From Candidatus Tisiphia endosymbiont of Nedyus quadrimaculatus (GTDB lineage Bacteria > Pseudomonadota > Alphaproteobacteria > Rickettsiales > Rickettsiaceae): a stretch of 64,000 bases of DNA. Every line of letters begins with the position of its first letter. Position 1 is the first letter of the stretch. Shown in pieces: positions 40,440 through 49,052 of the stretch. Both the position numbers and the translations under genes were made by a program. The notes below the pieces were generated by a model, which was not told where the DNA came from, did no database searches, and was given only the letters and a program-made list of their open reading frames with translations. The stretch lies in contig NZ_OZ060452.1 in assembly GCF_964059235.1 (NCBI RefSeq), positions 1,550,001 through 1,614,000 on the forward strand, read 5' to 3'.

Positions 40440-40897
40440 ACAACTACATCCTTAATGTTTTTCAGTGTTAAACGGTTACTTTGAGCAATTTGCCGAGCTG
40501 AAGAAAGATACGTTTCAAAATTTTGTGGCTGCCAAATTTCAAAGATCAATCCCTTCCCTACAAAGCAAGCTTGATCTGATATATCAGCGTGATCTATTAA
40601 AGATTTAGGTAGAATCACCCTCCCCTCACTATCAAAGCTAAGCTGGATAGCTTCAGCAAGAATGATCGTTTCGAAAGCATCACGCACCTCAGAATAGGGA
40701 TCTAAGGTTTGGATTATTTGACTTAGCTCCTCAAGCCTCTTCAAACTACAGCATTCTATGCACTTATTTCTAAAAGACGGATAGGCAATAATCCCATTAA
40801 ACGACTGACTAGACAAAGCTACTCTATAGCTAGCAGGTATCGAAACCCGACCTTTCTTATCAAGATTGTTTATATATTTTGATAAAAAAATATTCAT
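40436..40897 (-). CDS. mraZ: Transcriptional regulator MraZ
   Basis: MraZ is an AbrB-like DNA-binding protein that regulates the division and wall cluster it heads. Two SpoVT-AbrB-like repeats are visible: [17 protein letters not shown] (N-terminal half) and [17 protein letters not shown] (C-terminal half). The 153 residues are complete. Direct repeats of an MraZ box were looked for upstream (40898-40960) but none was convincing. Confidence 0.95.
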   Translation of the reverse strand: MNIFLSKYINNLDKKGRVSIPASYRVALSSQSFNGIIAYPSFRNKCIECCSLKRLEELSQIIQTLDPYSEVRDAFETIILAEAIQLSFDSEGRVILPKSLIDHADISDQACFVGKGLIFEIWQPQNFETYLSSARQIAQSNRLTLKNIKDVVV

Positions 40898-41003
40898 TTA
40901 CCCTTTACCTTTCAATAATTACCACATGAGGTATCAGTTTAAGCAACCCCTGCAGCTTCAATGTCACCCCTGCGAAAGGGCTTTGCCCGTGCGGATCACT
41001 AGT

Positions 41004-41090
41004 ATGTCATTCCCGCGTAGGCGGGAATCCATAATATCTAATAGCCTTTGCAGGCTATTTTTTAGATTCCCGCCTACGCGGGAATGACAT
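41004..41090. repeat. GTCATTCCCGC-type palindromic element upstream of mraZ
   Basis: ATGTCATTCCCGCGTAGGCG, then GGAATC, on the left, and GATTCCCGCCTACGCGGGAA, then TGACAT, on the right, enclose TAATAGCCTTTGCAGGCTATT, itself a small hairpin. Downstream at 41105-41135, GTAAGTACCATTACTTACG repeats the core of the hairpin at 54499. The remaining 41140-41290 is AT-rich with a TTATAACTAATTTTTGGTTA stem; no gene is seen. Confidence 0.8.
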
Positions 41091-41297
41091 CGTTTTTGGT
41101 CCTGTAAGTACCATTACTTACGTTGGCTTTTTGATCCACACGGGCAAAGCCTACGCTGGGATGACAGCAAAATTACTTAAATATTATCCCATAATTAAGT
41201 TATAACTAATTTTTGGTTATAATTGGGATAATTTGGGATTATATGGAATTTTTAGGATATTGTACTATAATTATAGAGTCAAGAAGGTTTTAAACAG

Positions 41298-41326
41298 TTG
41301 ACAAACAAATTATAAATTTTTATCCA
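41298..41326 (+). promoter_or_regulatory. Candidate promoter upstream of the holin-like gene
   Basis: TTGACA (41298-41303), a 17-bp AT-rich spacer, then TATCCA (41321-41326). It lies 134 bp before the ATG. The -10 box is weak. Confidence 0.3.
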
Positions 41327-41459
41327 TTGTGACTTATTTGACGTATATATGTGATTCAAAGAATTAATAATAAAATCTTTAAAAAAAGTGGATGACGAGT
41401 ATTAGTGCAGAGAAAAACTTTACTATAATTACATTATAATAAAACTTAATGAGCATTTT

Positions 41460-41912
41460 ATGATTACACTACTTGCTTCAATAACGGGCTTTATTAGCTC
41501 AATTATTCCGGAGATTTTAAGAATTCTAAAGGATCAAAATGATAAAAAACATGATCTTAATCTTTTAGATCGACAAATTGAAATCAATAAACTAGGACAT
41601 ACAAAGCTACTGACAGAGCTTGATGCTTCAAAAGACATTGCTGAAAATAATAATTTATATTCAACATATAAATCAGGTATTAATTGGGTTGACGCGTTGA
41701 ATGGCTCAGTTCGCCCTGTCCTTGCCTATAGTTTTTTTATTATGTATGCCTATGTCAAATATGTGCAATATAGAACCATACAGAGTACGGCGATCCTTGT
41801 AGAATATCTTGATGTTTTATGGAATATAGACGATCAGGCTATTTTTGCCGGTATTATTAGTTTCTATTTCGGACAACGGATGTTTAACAAATTATGGAAA
41901 CGTAAAATGTAA
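41460..41912 (+). CDS. Holin-like 3TM membrane protein (GTA/phage type)
   Basis: This is a 150-residue protein. Short hydrophobic segments occur at the start (ITLLASITGFISSIIPEILR), after the middle (ALNGSVRPVLAYSFFIMYAY) and at the end (DQAIFAGIISFYFGQRMFNK). A charged coiled-coil stretch lies between the first two. NGSVRPVLAY and IISFYFGQRMFNK match the pattern of the GTA-type 3TM holin family. No other phage or gene-transfer-agent genes are near, so this may be a stray gene. It lies 75 bp before the desaturase on the same strand. Confidence 0.6.
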   Translation: MITLLASITGFISSIIPEILRILKDQNDKKHDLNLLDRQIEINKLGHTKLLTELDASKDIAENNNLYSTYKSGINWVDALNGSVRPVLAYSFFIMYAYVKYVQYRTIQSTAILVEYLDVLWNIDDQAIFAGIISFYFGQRMFNKLWKRKM

Positions 41913-41987
41913 TATTGCAATATGTTGCAATATGTTATATTGTAACTATGGAGTTAAGGACATTTAATTTATTTAAAGATTAGATAT

Positions 41988-43178
41988 ATGCTAAAAAGAA
42001 TTTCGTGGCTTACTTTTTTTGTGCTTATCATATACCCAATTTTACTTGCATTTTTGGTTATAAAATATCACATTAGCCACAAGATAGGTATATTCGAAAT
42101 AGGTTTACTGTTAGCCGGTTATTATGGTTCTAATATTACTGTTGGTGTTGGTTTGCATAGGCTTTGGTCACATCATGCCTTTAAAACAAATACAGCGGTG
42201 GAGTTTATTCTTGTTATAATGTCAGCCGCCACTTTACAAGGGCCAGCCTTGTCTTGGGCTTCAAATCATCACAAACACCATACTCATACTGACAAAGATC
42301 AAGATCCTCATACTCCACTAAAGTTTGACAATAAAATCTTGGGATTCCTATGGTCACATATTGGATGGATGATAATTGATGGAAGCTACAAGTCAATTGA
42401 CCGGATTACTATGGTTAAACTTGGTAAAAGTAAATTGCTAAGATGGCAATTAAAATATTATTGGCAAATTGCTGCGTTTATGAATATTGTATTTCCAGCA
42501 TTAATAGGTTACTTAATAGGTGGTACTATCAATTCTGCCTATGCTGGTTTCCTGTTTATTGGTATGGGAAGAGCATTGCAACAACAGGCAACTTTTTGCG
42601 TCAATTCTCTATGCCATTTCGTTGGTAGTAAACAATATTATAAAGGTACTGCAGGAGATATTTGGTGGATGGCATTATTCTTGTTAGGTGAAAATTGGCA
42701 TAATTTCCACCATGCATTCCCATCAGATTATCGTAATGGTGCTAAATGGTATCATTTTGATGTCCATAAATGGATAATATACGTGATGAGCAAACTTGGA
42801 CTAGCTTGGAATTTAGAAATTACTCCTAAAATCAGAATACAAGCCAAAATAAATGAGACTAGTAAATACCTAATAGAGGGACGCAAACAGCAATTAAATT
42901 TACTGCAAGATAAAATTAATCAACTGGTAGAACGGGTGTATGTAAAGCTTAATGAGCTTGAGAGTTCTTCTATATCTATTAAAGCTCAATTAGAAAAATC
43001 TTTTATGGAAATTCAGGAATCACTGAAGAAGCTTGCTGAACAACTACATTCATCAATTCAGTTAACTGAAAAGTCATCAGAAAGATTGCTAAAAATTGCT
43101 AGTAAAAAGATTAAAGATCGAGAAATGGCAATTTATAGATTATATAACGAGCTAGATAGAAAGTATATTAGGAACTAA
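41988..43178 (+). CDS. Membrane fatty acid desaturase with C-terminal coiled-coil tail
   Basis: This is an acyl-CoA/acyl-lipid delta-9-type desaturase. Three iron-binding His boxes are visible: HRLWSHHAF, HHKHHTHTD (within ASNHHKHHTHTDKDQDPH) and NWHNFHHAFPSDYRNG. Four hydrophobic helices flank them. It would introduce a double bond into membrane acyl chains. After the normal end (about residue 285) comes a helical tail of about 110 residues (LNLLQDKINQLVERVYVKLN, FMEIQESLKKLAEQLHSSIQ) that is not part of the catalytic domain. Upstream, TGCAATATGT occurs twice in tandem (41916-41940). An RPE begins 5 bp after the stop. Confidence 0.88.
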   Translation: MLKRISWLTFFVLIIYPILLAFLVIKYHISHKIGIFEIGLLLAGYYGSNITVGVGLHRLWSHHAFKTNTAVEFILVIMSAATLQGPALSWASNHHKHHTHTDKDQDPHTPLKFDNKILGFLWSHIGWMIIDGSYKSIDRITMVKLGKSKLLRWQLKYYWQIAAFMNIVFPALIGYLIGGTINSAYAGFLFIGMGRALQQQATFCVNSLCHFVGSKQYYKGTAGDIWWMALFLLGENWHNFHHAFPSDYRNGAKWYHFDVHKWIIYVMSKLGLAWNLEITPKIRIQAKINETSKYLIEGRKQQLNLLQDKINQLVERVYVKLNELESSSISIKAQLEKSFMEIQESLKKLAEQLHSSIQLTEKSSERLLKIASKKIKDREMAIYRLYNELDRKYIRN

Positions 43179-43182
43179 TATA

Positions 43183-43311
43183 TATACCCGATGAATTTCA
43201 AGAGTTGGCTAGGCGTACGAGTGGCGAGTAAGCGGAGCTTAGTCAAACCGTTGTTCCTACGCGAAGTCCCATCGTACCACAACGCCAACACTTGAAAGGC
43301 GAATTGTATAC
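43183..43311. repeat. RPE-like palindromic element after the desaturase
   Basis: The left arm TATACCCGATGAATTTCAAG, then AGTTGGC, pairs with the right arm GCCAACACTTGAAAGGCGAA, then TTGTATA. The core (GCGTACGAGTGGCGAGTAAG) is GC-richer than the surroundings. A half copy of the AATTCTTATCCCAAATT hairpin follows at 43345-43362, just before xseB. Confidence 0.7.
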
Positions 43312-43381
43312 GCTAACTGACCAGTTGAAGGTCAGGATTGGCAAATTCTTATCCCAAATTCGCGTAAAGAGGTAAATTATT

Positions 43382-43621
43382 ATGCTAGACTTAAAATCTA
43401 TTGAAAATATGAGCTTTGAAGCCGCCTTAGCTGAACTAAAAGAAATTGTAAAAAAAATTGATACGGGAGAGGAAAGTTTAGATTCATCAATTAATAGTTT
43501 TGAAAGAGGGGTCTTACTAAAAGATCACTGTGAAAAGAAACTACAAGCCGCCCGCTTAAAGATTGAAAAAATTACTAAGATGCCAGATTCAACCATCGCT
43601 ATAGAAAAGGTAGAGTCCTAA
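43382..43621 (+). CDS. xseB: Exodeoxyribonuclease VII small subunit
   Basis: XseB assembles on XseA to form exonuclease VII. At 79 residues it has typical size, with the family pattern [40 protein letters not shown] and [14 protein letters not shown]. It is encoded alone, flanked by an RPE and a dispersed repeat, 15 kb from xseA on the opposite strand. Confidence 0.95.
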   Translation: MLDLKSIENMSFEAALAELKEIVKKIDTGEESLDSSINSFERGVLLKDHCEKKLQAARLKIEKITKMPDSTIAIEKVES

Positions 43622-43627
43622 TTTAGT

Positions 43628-43757
43628 ATACTCTTCTGCTTGGAACAATTGTTTTTTAAAAATATCATGGATTCGCATGCGTAACTATACTATATGTACG
43701 CCTAGCATGCTCACCATTCATTTTCAAATCCAATTCTTCAAATCATTTGAATATATT
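43628..43757 (+). repeat. 130-bp dispersed repeat, copy 1
   Basis: ATACTCTTCTGCTTGGAACA ... CATGGATTCGCATGCGTAAC ... CATTCATTTTCAAATCCAAT ... ATTTGAATATATT. The reverse complement occurs at 59637-59772 with roughly nine in ten bases alike. The rest of 43758-43845 contains a TTTAGCGCTAC inverted motif and nothing else recognised. Confidence 0.8.
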
Positions 43758-43845
43758 GTCCAGCGTAGATCAGAAACACCTGTCATACCATTTCCCATTA
43801 TTAACTACGCTATTTAGCGCTACAGTGTAGTACTAATGTCAAAAC

Positions 43846-43930
43846 GATGTCATCCCAGCGAAAGCTGGGATCTAATAATGTTTAATAGTCTTCTAGGCTA
43901 TTTTTTTAGATTCCCGCCGTTGCTAAGAAT
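43846..43930. repeat. GTCATCCCAGC-type palindromic element, right end lost
   Basis: GATGTCATCCCAGCGAAAGC, TGGGATCTAATAATG, then TTTAGATTCCCGCC. The expected right end (TACGCGGGAATGACATC) is replaced by GTTGCTAAGAATGATGG, where the IS110-type sequence seems to begin, so that element probably inserted here. Confidence 0.6.
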
Positions 43931-43931
43931 G

Positions 43932-44038
43932 ATGGTATGGACGAGTAAGTAAAAGAAACTTTACTTACTACCGTGATCACGAATATAATTCGGTCACATA
44001 ATTATACTATTTAATAATTAAAAAGGAGTCCATACCAT
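43932..44038 (+). promoter_or_regulatory. Inverted repeats in the IS110 leader, covering the transposase start
   Basis: ATGGTATGGAC (43932-43942) is the exact reverse complement of GTCCATACCAT (44028-44038), which includes the first two bases of the ATG and adjoins the AAAAGGAG ribosome site. Inside lies a perfect 10-bp hairpin AGTAAGTAAA/TTTACTTACT (43944-43969, 6-nt loop). Folding of read-through RNA would hide the start. Confidence 0.5.
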
Positions 44039-45065
44039 GAAAGATATTAACATACTAGGCATTGATTTAGCAAAAACAATTTTTCATATTGTTGCATTAA
44101 ATAAAGATGGTGAAAAAATATTAGCTAAAAAATTACACAGAGAAGAATTTGAAGACTACATTTTAACAAACATTCCCAAGAATAGTTTATTGGTAATGGA
44201 AGCATGTGGCAGTTGTCATTATTGGAGCAATAAGTTTATGGAATCAGGTTTTACAGTAAAATTACTTAAACCATGTGATGTAAAAGCTTTTGCAAAAACT
44301 CGGCAAAAAAATGATACAAATGATGCTTTGGCAATAGCAAGAGCAGGAAAAGATCCGGAGTTAAAATCGGTTCGTATAAAAAATATATCACAACAAGAGA
44401 TTAGTTGGTTACATAAACGTCGGCAACATATTATTAGACAAAGAGTACAATATAGTAATGGTTTAATGAGTGATTTACTTGAATTTGGTTATTACATAAA
44501 AATGAGTAAATCTAAATTTGCCCGTGAGGCATTAAATATAGTAGAAGATGCCAAAAATGCTGGTGTGATTTCAGAGAGAATGTATAAGGAAATGAAGGTA
44601 ATAGCTGAAGAAATTGCTACGTTATTAATACAAGAATCAGCAATAGATAAACAGCTAATAGCAATAAATAAAGAATCTGAAACAGCTACTTTATTAAAAA
44701 CAATACCAGGTATTGGAGAAATTAATGCTAATATACTAAGCATAGCAGCTTATGAAAATTATGATGATTGTCGAAGTTTTGCTGCAAGTTTGGGATTAGT
44801 GCCTAAGCAAAATAGCACAGGTGGTAAAACAAGTCTTGGATCTATCACTAAGAAAGGAGATAGATATGTTAGAACTATGCTGATACAAGGAGCAAGGTCT
44901 ATTGCAATCAGAGCAAAAATACAAAAGGACCCCACTGATCATTTAGTGCTATGGGCAAAAAAATTGTTGGGAAGGATGAGCTTTAATAAGGCTGCTGTGG
45001 CAATAGCAAACAAATTAGCTAGAATAGCGTATGTATGTGTTACAAGAAAATGTGCATATGCTTGA
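44037..45065 (+). CDS. IS110-family transposase/recombinase
   Basis: This is a 342-residue DEDD-type recombinase, intact. The N-terminal RuvC-like domain has NILGIDLAKTIFHIVALN (Asp), LLVMEACGSCHYWSNKF (Glu) and KTRQKNDTNDALAIARAG (D-x-x-D). The C-terminal Transposase_20 domain has LLKTIPGIGEINANILSIA and SLGLVPKQNSTGGKTSLG, with the candidate nucleophilic Ser in QNSTGGK. Family members lack simple terminal repeats and are guided by a structured RNA from a non-coding end. Here 106 bp precede and about 240 bp follow the gene before IS256 copy 2. Confidence 0.93.
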   Translation: MKDINILGIDLAKTIFHIVALNKDGEKILAKKLHREEFEDYILTNIPKNSLLVMEACGSCHYWSNKFMESGFTVKLLKPCDVKAFAKTRQKNDTNDALAIARAGKDPELKSVRIKNISQQEISWLHKRRQHIIRQRVQYSNGLMSDLLEFGYYIKMSKSKFAREALNIVEDAKNAGVISERMYKEMKVIAEEIATLLIQESAIDKQLIAINKESETATLLKTIPGIGEINANILSIAAYENYDDCRSFAASLGLVPKQNSTGGKTSLGSITKKGDRYVRTMLIQGARSIAIRAKIQKDPTDHLVLWAKKLLGRMSFNKAAVAIANKLARIAYVCVTRKCAYA

Positions 45066-45305
45066 TAGTTGGTGGTGTATATAGATTTATCTGTATTTTA
45101 TCTATATAAAAGAAGAAGTAAGTAAATAGGATTTAAGAGGTACGATATAAGCGAAAGTGATTGGAGATAATAAATGGGCATTCCAAAAACAAGTCCGAGA
45201 TTTTATGTCAAGGCTCTAGAAGCCGTAAGAATGAGTGGATAACTCCAAGGATTGCGTGGAATGCGAAAACTATTATGGCACTAGAGCCCAATTGACATAG
45301 GGGTG

Positions 45306-46642
45306 GGCTCTGTCCAAAAAACTGTGTAAATTCGAAAAAATAGGTCATTAAATTTTGTTAAGCCTATCCTCAAATTTAACCATCAAATGAGCCATAGCTT
45401 CATTCCAGTTTGGAATGGGCATAGTCCATTTTTTGGTCATATAGTCAATTGTCAAATATAAACTTTTAAAAACAGCATTATCATTAGGAAAAACCCGCTT
45501 ATTATTTGTTACTTTACGCAATTGACTATTGACAGATTCAACTGAATTAGTTGTATAAATTACCTTTCTAATTGACTCAGGATACCCTAGAAAAATCATT
45601 AGATTGTCCCAATTATTATACCATGATTTGGCAATTTGTGGATATTGTTTATTCCATTTTTCTTCAAAAGATACTAAAGCTAAATGGGCTTGTTCTTCCG
45701 TTACTGCAGTATATATCGGCTTTAAATCGCTAGACAGTTGCTTCCTATCTTTATACGACACATATTTTAAACTATTTCTAATCTGATGTACAATACACAA
45801 TTGATGTTCTGTTTTTGGATAAACTGCTTCTATTGCCTCAGACATACCAGTAAGATTATCGCTACAGGCAATCAGTATATCTTTTAGCCCTCTATTTTTC
45901 ATTTCGGTAAAATTACCGAGCCAAAATTTTGCCCCTTCATTTTCACTGATCCATAATCCCAATATATCTTTTTTACCAGATAAATCAATTCCTAATGCAA
46001 CATATACTGCCTTATTGATTATCCTTTTATCTTGCCTGACTTTTACTACTAAACAATCAAAAAATACTATCGGATATATCTCTTCTAATGGTCGACTCTG
46101 CCAAGCTTTAACCTCATCCATTACATCATCAGTAATTTGGCTGATTAAGCCTTCACTTATTTCAACACTGTATAACTCCTGTAACTGAATCTTAATATCA
46201 GATATACTCATGCCTTTAGCATATAATGATAGTACTTTATCGTCAAAACCATCAAAACGTTTCTGGCGTTTTGGTAGTATTGCGGGTTCAAAGGTATTAT
46301 GCCTATCCCTTGGTACTTCTATTTCTACAGCTCCATGTTCGGAGATCAGTTTTTTGCTAGTTATACCATTACGAGCATTATCATTATCTGCACAACTGTA
46401 TTTATCATAGCCTAGATGATTATTCATTTCTGACTGCAGTGCCTTCTCTATTAAACGTTTGGTCAATTCTTTTAATAAACCTCCTTCTTTCAGTATTGTA
46501 CTTACATCTGTATCATTATCTATTAATAAATCTACTGCTTGCTTTATTGATTCATTAGTTTTTTTATTCATGTAATTTCCTTTTTTGTTATACTTTTATA
46601 TATAACCTATTTCGAAATTTACACAGTTTTTTGGACAGAGCC
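45306..46642 (-). mobile_element. IS256-family insertion sequence, copy 2
   Basis: This is a 1337-bp element with the same inverted ends as copy 1. TAGGGGTG occurs directly before (45298-45305) and after (46643-46650) as an 8-bp target duplication, so this copy arose by simple transposition. It landed in the region just downstream of the IS110 gene. Confidence 0.95.
45348..46571 (-). CDS. IS256-family transposase, copy 2
   Basis: This 407-residue protein is the same as that of copy 1 in every residue, including the catalytic regions FFDCLVVKVRQD, ACSDNLTGMSEAI and TTNSVESVNSQL. It is intact and probably active. It is the only one of the three copies with an unaltered target duplication, so it is the likely most recent insertion. 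Confidence 0.95.
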   Translation of the reverse strand: MNKKTNESIKQAVDLLIDNDTDVSTILKEGGLLKELTKRLIEKALQSEMNNHLGYDKYSCADNDNARNGITSKKLISEHGAVEIEVPRDRHNTFEPAILPKRQKRFDGFDDKVLSLYAKGMSISDIKIQLQELYSVEISEGLISQITDDVMDEVKAWQSRPLEEIYPIVFFDCLVVKVRQDKRIINKAVYVALGIDLSGKKDILGLWISENEGAKFWLGNFTEMKNRGLKDILIACSDNLTGMSEAIEAVYPKTEHQLCIVHQIRNSLKYVSYKDRKQLSSDLKPIYTAVTEEQAHLALVSFEEKWNKQYPQIAKSWYNNWDNLMIFLGYPESIRKVIYTTNSVESVNSQLRKVTNNKRVFPNDNAVFKSLYLTIDYMTKKWTMPIPNWNEAMAHLMVKFEDRLNKI

Positions 46643-46670
46643 TAGGGGTGATTTATTATAGACTTTGATA

Positions 46671-47294
46671 CTACATAATTTCACAACAGGCATGGAGTCT
46701 AACAGTTCCAGCTAGTGCTGTACCTTCTTCTTCCGAGTCAGACATATCAGGACAAGTTTCGTACGAATCATTAAGATGGGAAGAAGATGCTCCCTGATGT
46801 GAGTGAAATTGTTGACAATACGATTCTAATTGTTTATCAGCCCAAACTGAAGCAGACACAGAAATTTCTGCATCCTTATTAGGATATTTTGTGGTAATGA
46901 CTTTAATAGCCTCAAGCCATTTTTTAGCTTCCGAATCAACATCTTTATGATCTCGTTGAGGCAGTAATTCTTTGCAAGAAGGATCACCTAACTTAGCTCC
47001 AATAGATACGTAAAGTTTGTCCTTATATTCACTCTTTTCTACTCCTAAACCTTCGCGATAAAGATAAGCAAGTCCAGCAGCAGATTCTGCTTTTCCAAAA
47101 AGTAAGGATTCAGACCAACATGTAGCAACGGCCTTATATCCACTAATCACTTGAGGTACTAAACCAAGATGTTCTTTTACACCCTCTACCTTATCAAATT
47201 GTTCAGAAGCATATTCATATAAATTATTACTAGTACGTAATACAGTCTTTTTTGAGTCTATATAATTTTTTGATAAGTCTGTTGATTTTGCCAT
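46671..47294 (-). CDS. Hypothetical protein with a Sel1-like segment
   Basis: This is a 207-residue protein of unknown function. The segment FGKAESAAGLAYLYREGLGV, then GAKLGDPSCKELL, resembles one or two Sel1/TPR helices, which bind proteins. The tail is acidic and Ser-rich (SETCPDMSDSEEEG-like) and ends CCEIM, a Cys-rich C-terminus. There is no signal peptide. It starts MAKSTDLSK after an AGGTAAATT site, 21 bp from the upstream coiled-coil gene, so the two form an operon. It ends 28 bp from IS256 copy 2, so its original downstream context is lost. Confidence 0.6.
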   Translation of the reverse strand: MAKSTDLSKNYIDSKKTVLRTSNNLYEYASEQFDKVEGVKEHLGLVPQVISGYKAVATCWSESLLFGKAESAAGLAYLYREGLGVEKSEYKDKLYVSIGAKLGDPSCKELLPQRDHKDVDSEAKKWLEAIKVITTKYPNKDAEISVSASVWADKQLESYCQQFHSHQGASSSHLNDSYETCPDMSDSEEEGTALAGTVRLHACCEIM

Positions 47295-47315
47295 AATTTA
47301 CCTATTATTTAATGA

Positions 47316-48710
47316 TTACCTTTGTTTGTTATCCTTGTGTAGAGTAGTAAATTTGGGATTAGGAGTTGGCACAGGTTTTGGAGGAACAGAATTTGCCTCA
47401 GATAATCCCTTAATAATATGCTGATCTAAGTGTTTTTCTGATAGTTGATTCATTACTGTCACTTGGTCATCATATCCTAATTTGTGTATCATTTTATTCC
47501 CAAGCTTACGTGATTCGTCTTTAAGAGTTTTATTAAGATTGGTTGGTGGCGTTTTATCTTGTTCTTGGTCAATAGTTTTAGAATCTTGTGGTGTTTTATC
47601 ATTTGCTATTTCAGTTAGCTTAGAGGGAGAAGATGGTAGGTTAGTTCCTGCTATTTCAGGTTCTAAATTTTCTGCATTTTTAGTTTTATCGGTAAATTCA
47701 CTACGAAGTAATGTATCATTAACCACTCCATCATTAACAATAGCATCTTCTTGATTTTTAAGCAAAGTAGTAAATTTATTTAACTTCTTATATTTATCAG
47801 GATCTGTTTGTTGAAATTGCTTAGATAACTTATCAATATCGTCTAGTACCTTCTCAACATCTTTGTGGTTCTCTATCTTCTGAATCTTAGCATCCACCTC
47901 ATCTTTCTGCTTTTGAGCTTGTTCCACAACAGGGGCAAAATTCGTAATTTTCTTATCCTGATCTTTTATTTTTTGCGTTACTTCTTCAAACACACTTGGT
48001 GAATGGATTTCTTTCGATTTTTGTTTTTCTTTTTCAGCTTCTTTTTCTAACCTTACCTTCTCTGCTTTTAATTTTTCATTGTGCTTCATTACTCCATCGT
48101 AATGTTCATGTGTTTTATCACGATGTTCAAGTAAATTTTTATATTCTGTATTTTGTTTTTTAATCTGATCTTCGCTCTTTACCAGTTGTTGCAGTTCACT
48201 TTCTACATCTTTGCCATCTTTAAGATCTTTAACCACATCGTGCAACTGATTTGTCCAGTTTTTCCTTGCGGTTAAATGTGTATCAGCATTTTTGTTAAAC
48301 TCTGTATGTTGTTCTTTTAATTTTATGCTTTCTTGGTGAAATTGTGCTGACTGTTTAGCTTCTAGCCTTTCAGCTTCCATTTCTAAAAACTCTATTTGTT
48401 CTTGCAACTTAGTTTTGGCGTCTCTATCTTCCGCTTCTTGCCTGTAAGTAATATTTTGTTCAGCACGCTGCTCTTCTTTGGCAACAGCAGCTTGTAAAGC
48501 TTCTAAACTTTTTAGTATTTTTGCTGGAAGATCACTAGCTAACAAACTGCTTATAGCACTATTAAGTCTTGCTAATTCAGCCGCGTTAGTAGTATGCAGC
48601 TGGGATTTGATATTATTAATAATATTCTCAAGTTGAGATGAACCTGCCACCTCTTCTTTTATTCCCTTATCCCCATCATCAAAATCATCAGCCATTTTAT
48701 ATTTTGCCAT
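47316..48710 (-). CDS. Coiled-coil hypothetical protein, effector candidate
   Basis: This is a 464-residue protein, highly charged. Residues about 20-330 are predicted coiled coil (FLEMEAERLEAKQSAQFHQE, KLKAEKVRLEKEAEKEKQKS, KQKDEVDAKIQKIENHKDVE). A Pro/Thr-rich disordered part follows (SKTIDQEQDKTPPTNLNKTL), then a short helical end with PPKPVPTPNP. There is no signal peptide or membrane helix. It is not a recognised family. It leads the operon with the Sel1-like gene. Composition resembles secreted rickettsial proteins, but this is inference. Confidence 0.6.
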   Translation of the reverse strand: MAKYKMADDFDDGDKGIKEEVAGSSQLENIINNIKSQLHTTNAAELARLNSAISSLLASDLPAKILKSLEALQAAVAKEEQRAEQNITYRQEAEDRDAKTKLQEQIEFLEMEAERLEAKQSAQFHQESIKLKEQHTEFNKNADTHLTARKNWTNQLHDVVKDLKDGKDVESELQQLVKSEDQIKKQNTEYKNLLEHRDKTHEHYDGVMKHNEKLKAEKVRLEKEAEKEKQKSKEIHSPSVFEEVTQKIKDQDKKITNFAPVVEQAQKQKDEVDAKIQKIENHKDVEKVLDDIDKLSKQFQQTDPDKYKKLNKFTTLLKNQEDAIVNDGVVNDTLLRSEFTDKTKNAENLEPEIAGTNLPSSPSKLTEIANDKTPQDSKTIDQEQDKTPPTNLNKTLKDESRKLGNKMIHKLGYDDQVTVMNQLSEKHLDQHIIKGLSEANSVPPKPVPTPNPKFTTLHKDNKQR

Positions 48711-49052
48711 GCTATTAGGTTGATTTACGTTGCTATAATTTTAATTAGAATCAATTCTAAAATAATAGTCAAGTATTTTTTAATTATAAATATTATTATT
48801 TTTTAACTATTTTCTCTGCAAAGATTATTTTTAATAATTTATTAGGATGCGATGCAGTTTTGAAGTCAACATCTCTTTGATCTTAAGCCTATATTTTTAC
48901 CAAATATTTCTTTTTCCCCATTCTAATTTATTTATAGAAATGTGATATTGTTACAACCAAGATTTATTATTTCAATTTTCTGTGTTATTTTTTCTTGCTA
49001 TCGTTCAACCAAATCATCAATATTTATAAACACTAAATATAAGGTTAATATA

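Noticed and set aside
41460..41912. A prophage or gene transfer agent region around the holin-like gene
   Set aside because: No capsid, terminase, portal, tail or lysis genes are nearby; the neighbours are a desaturase and mraZ.
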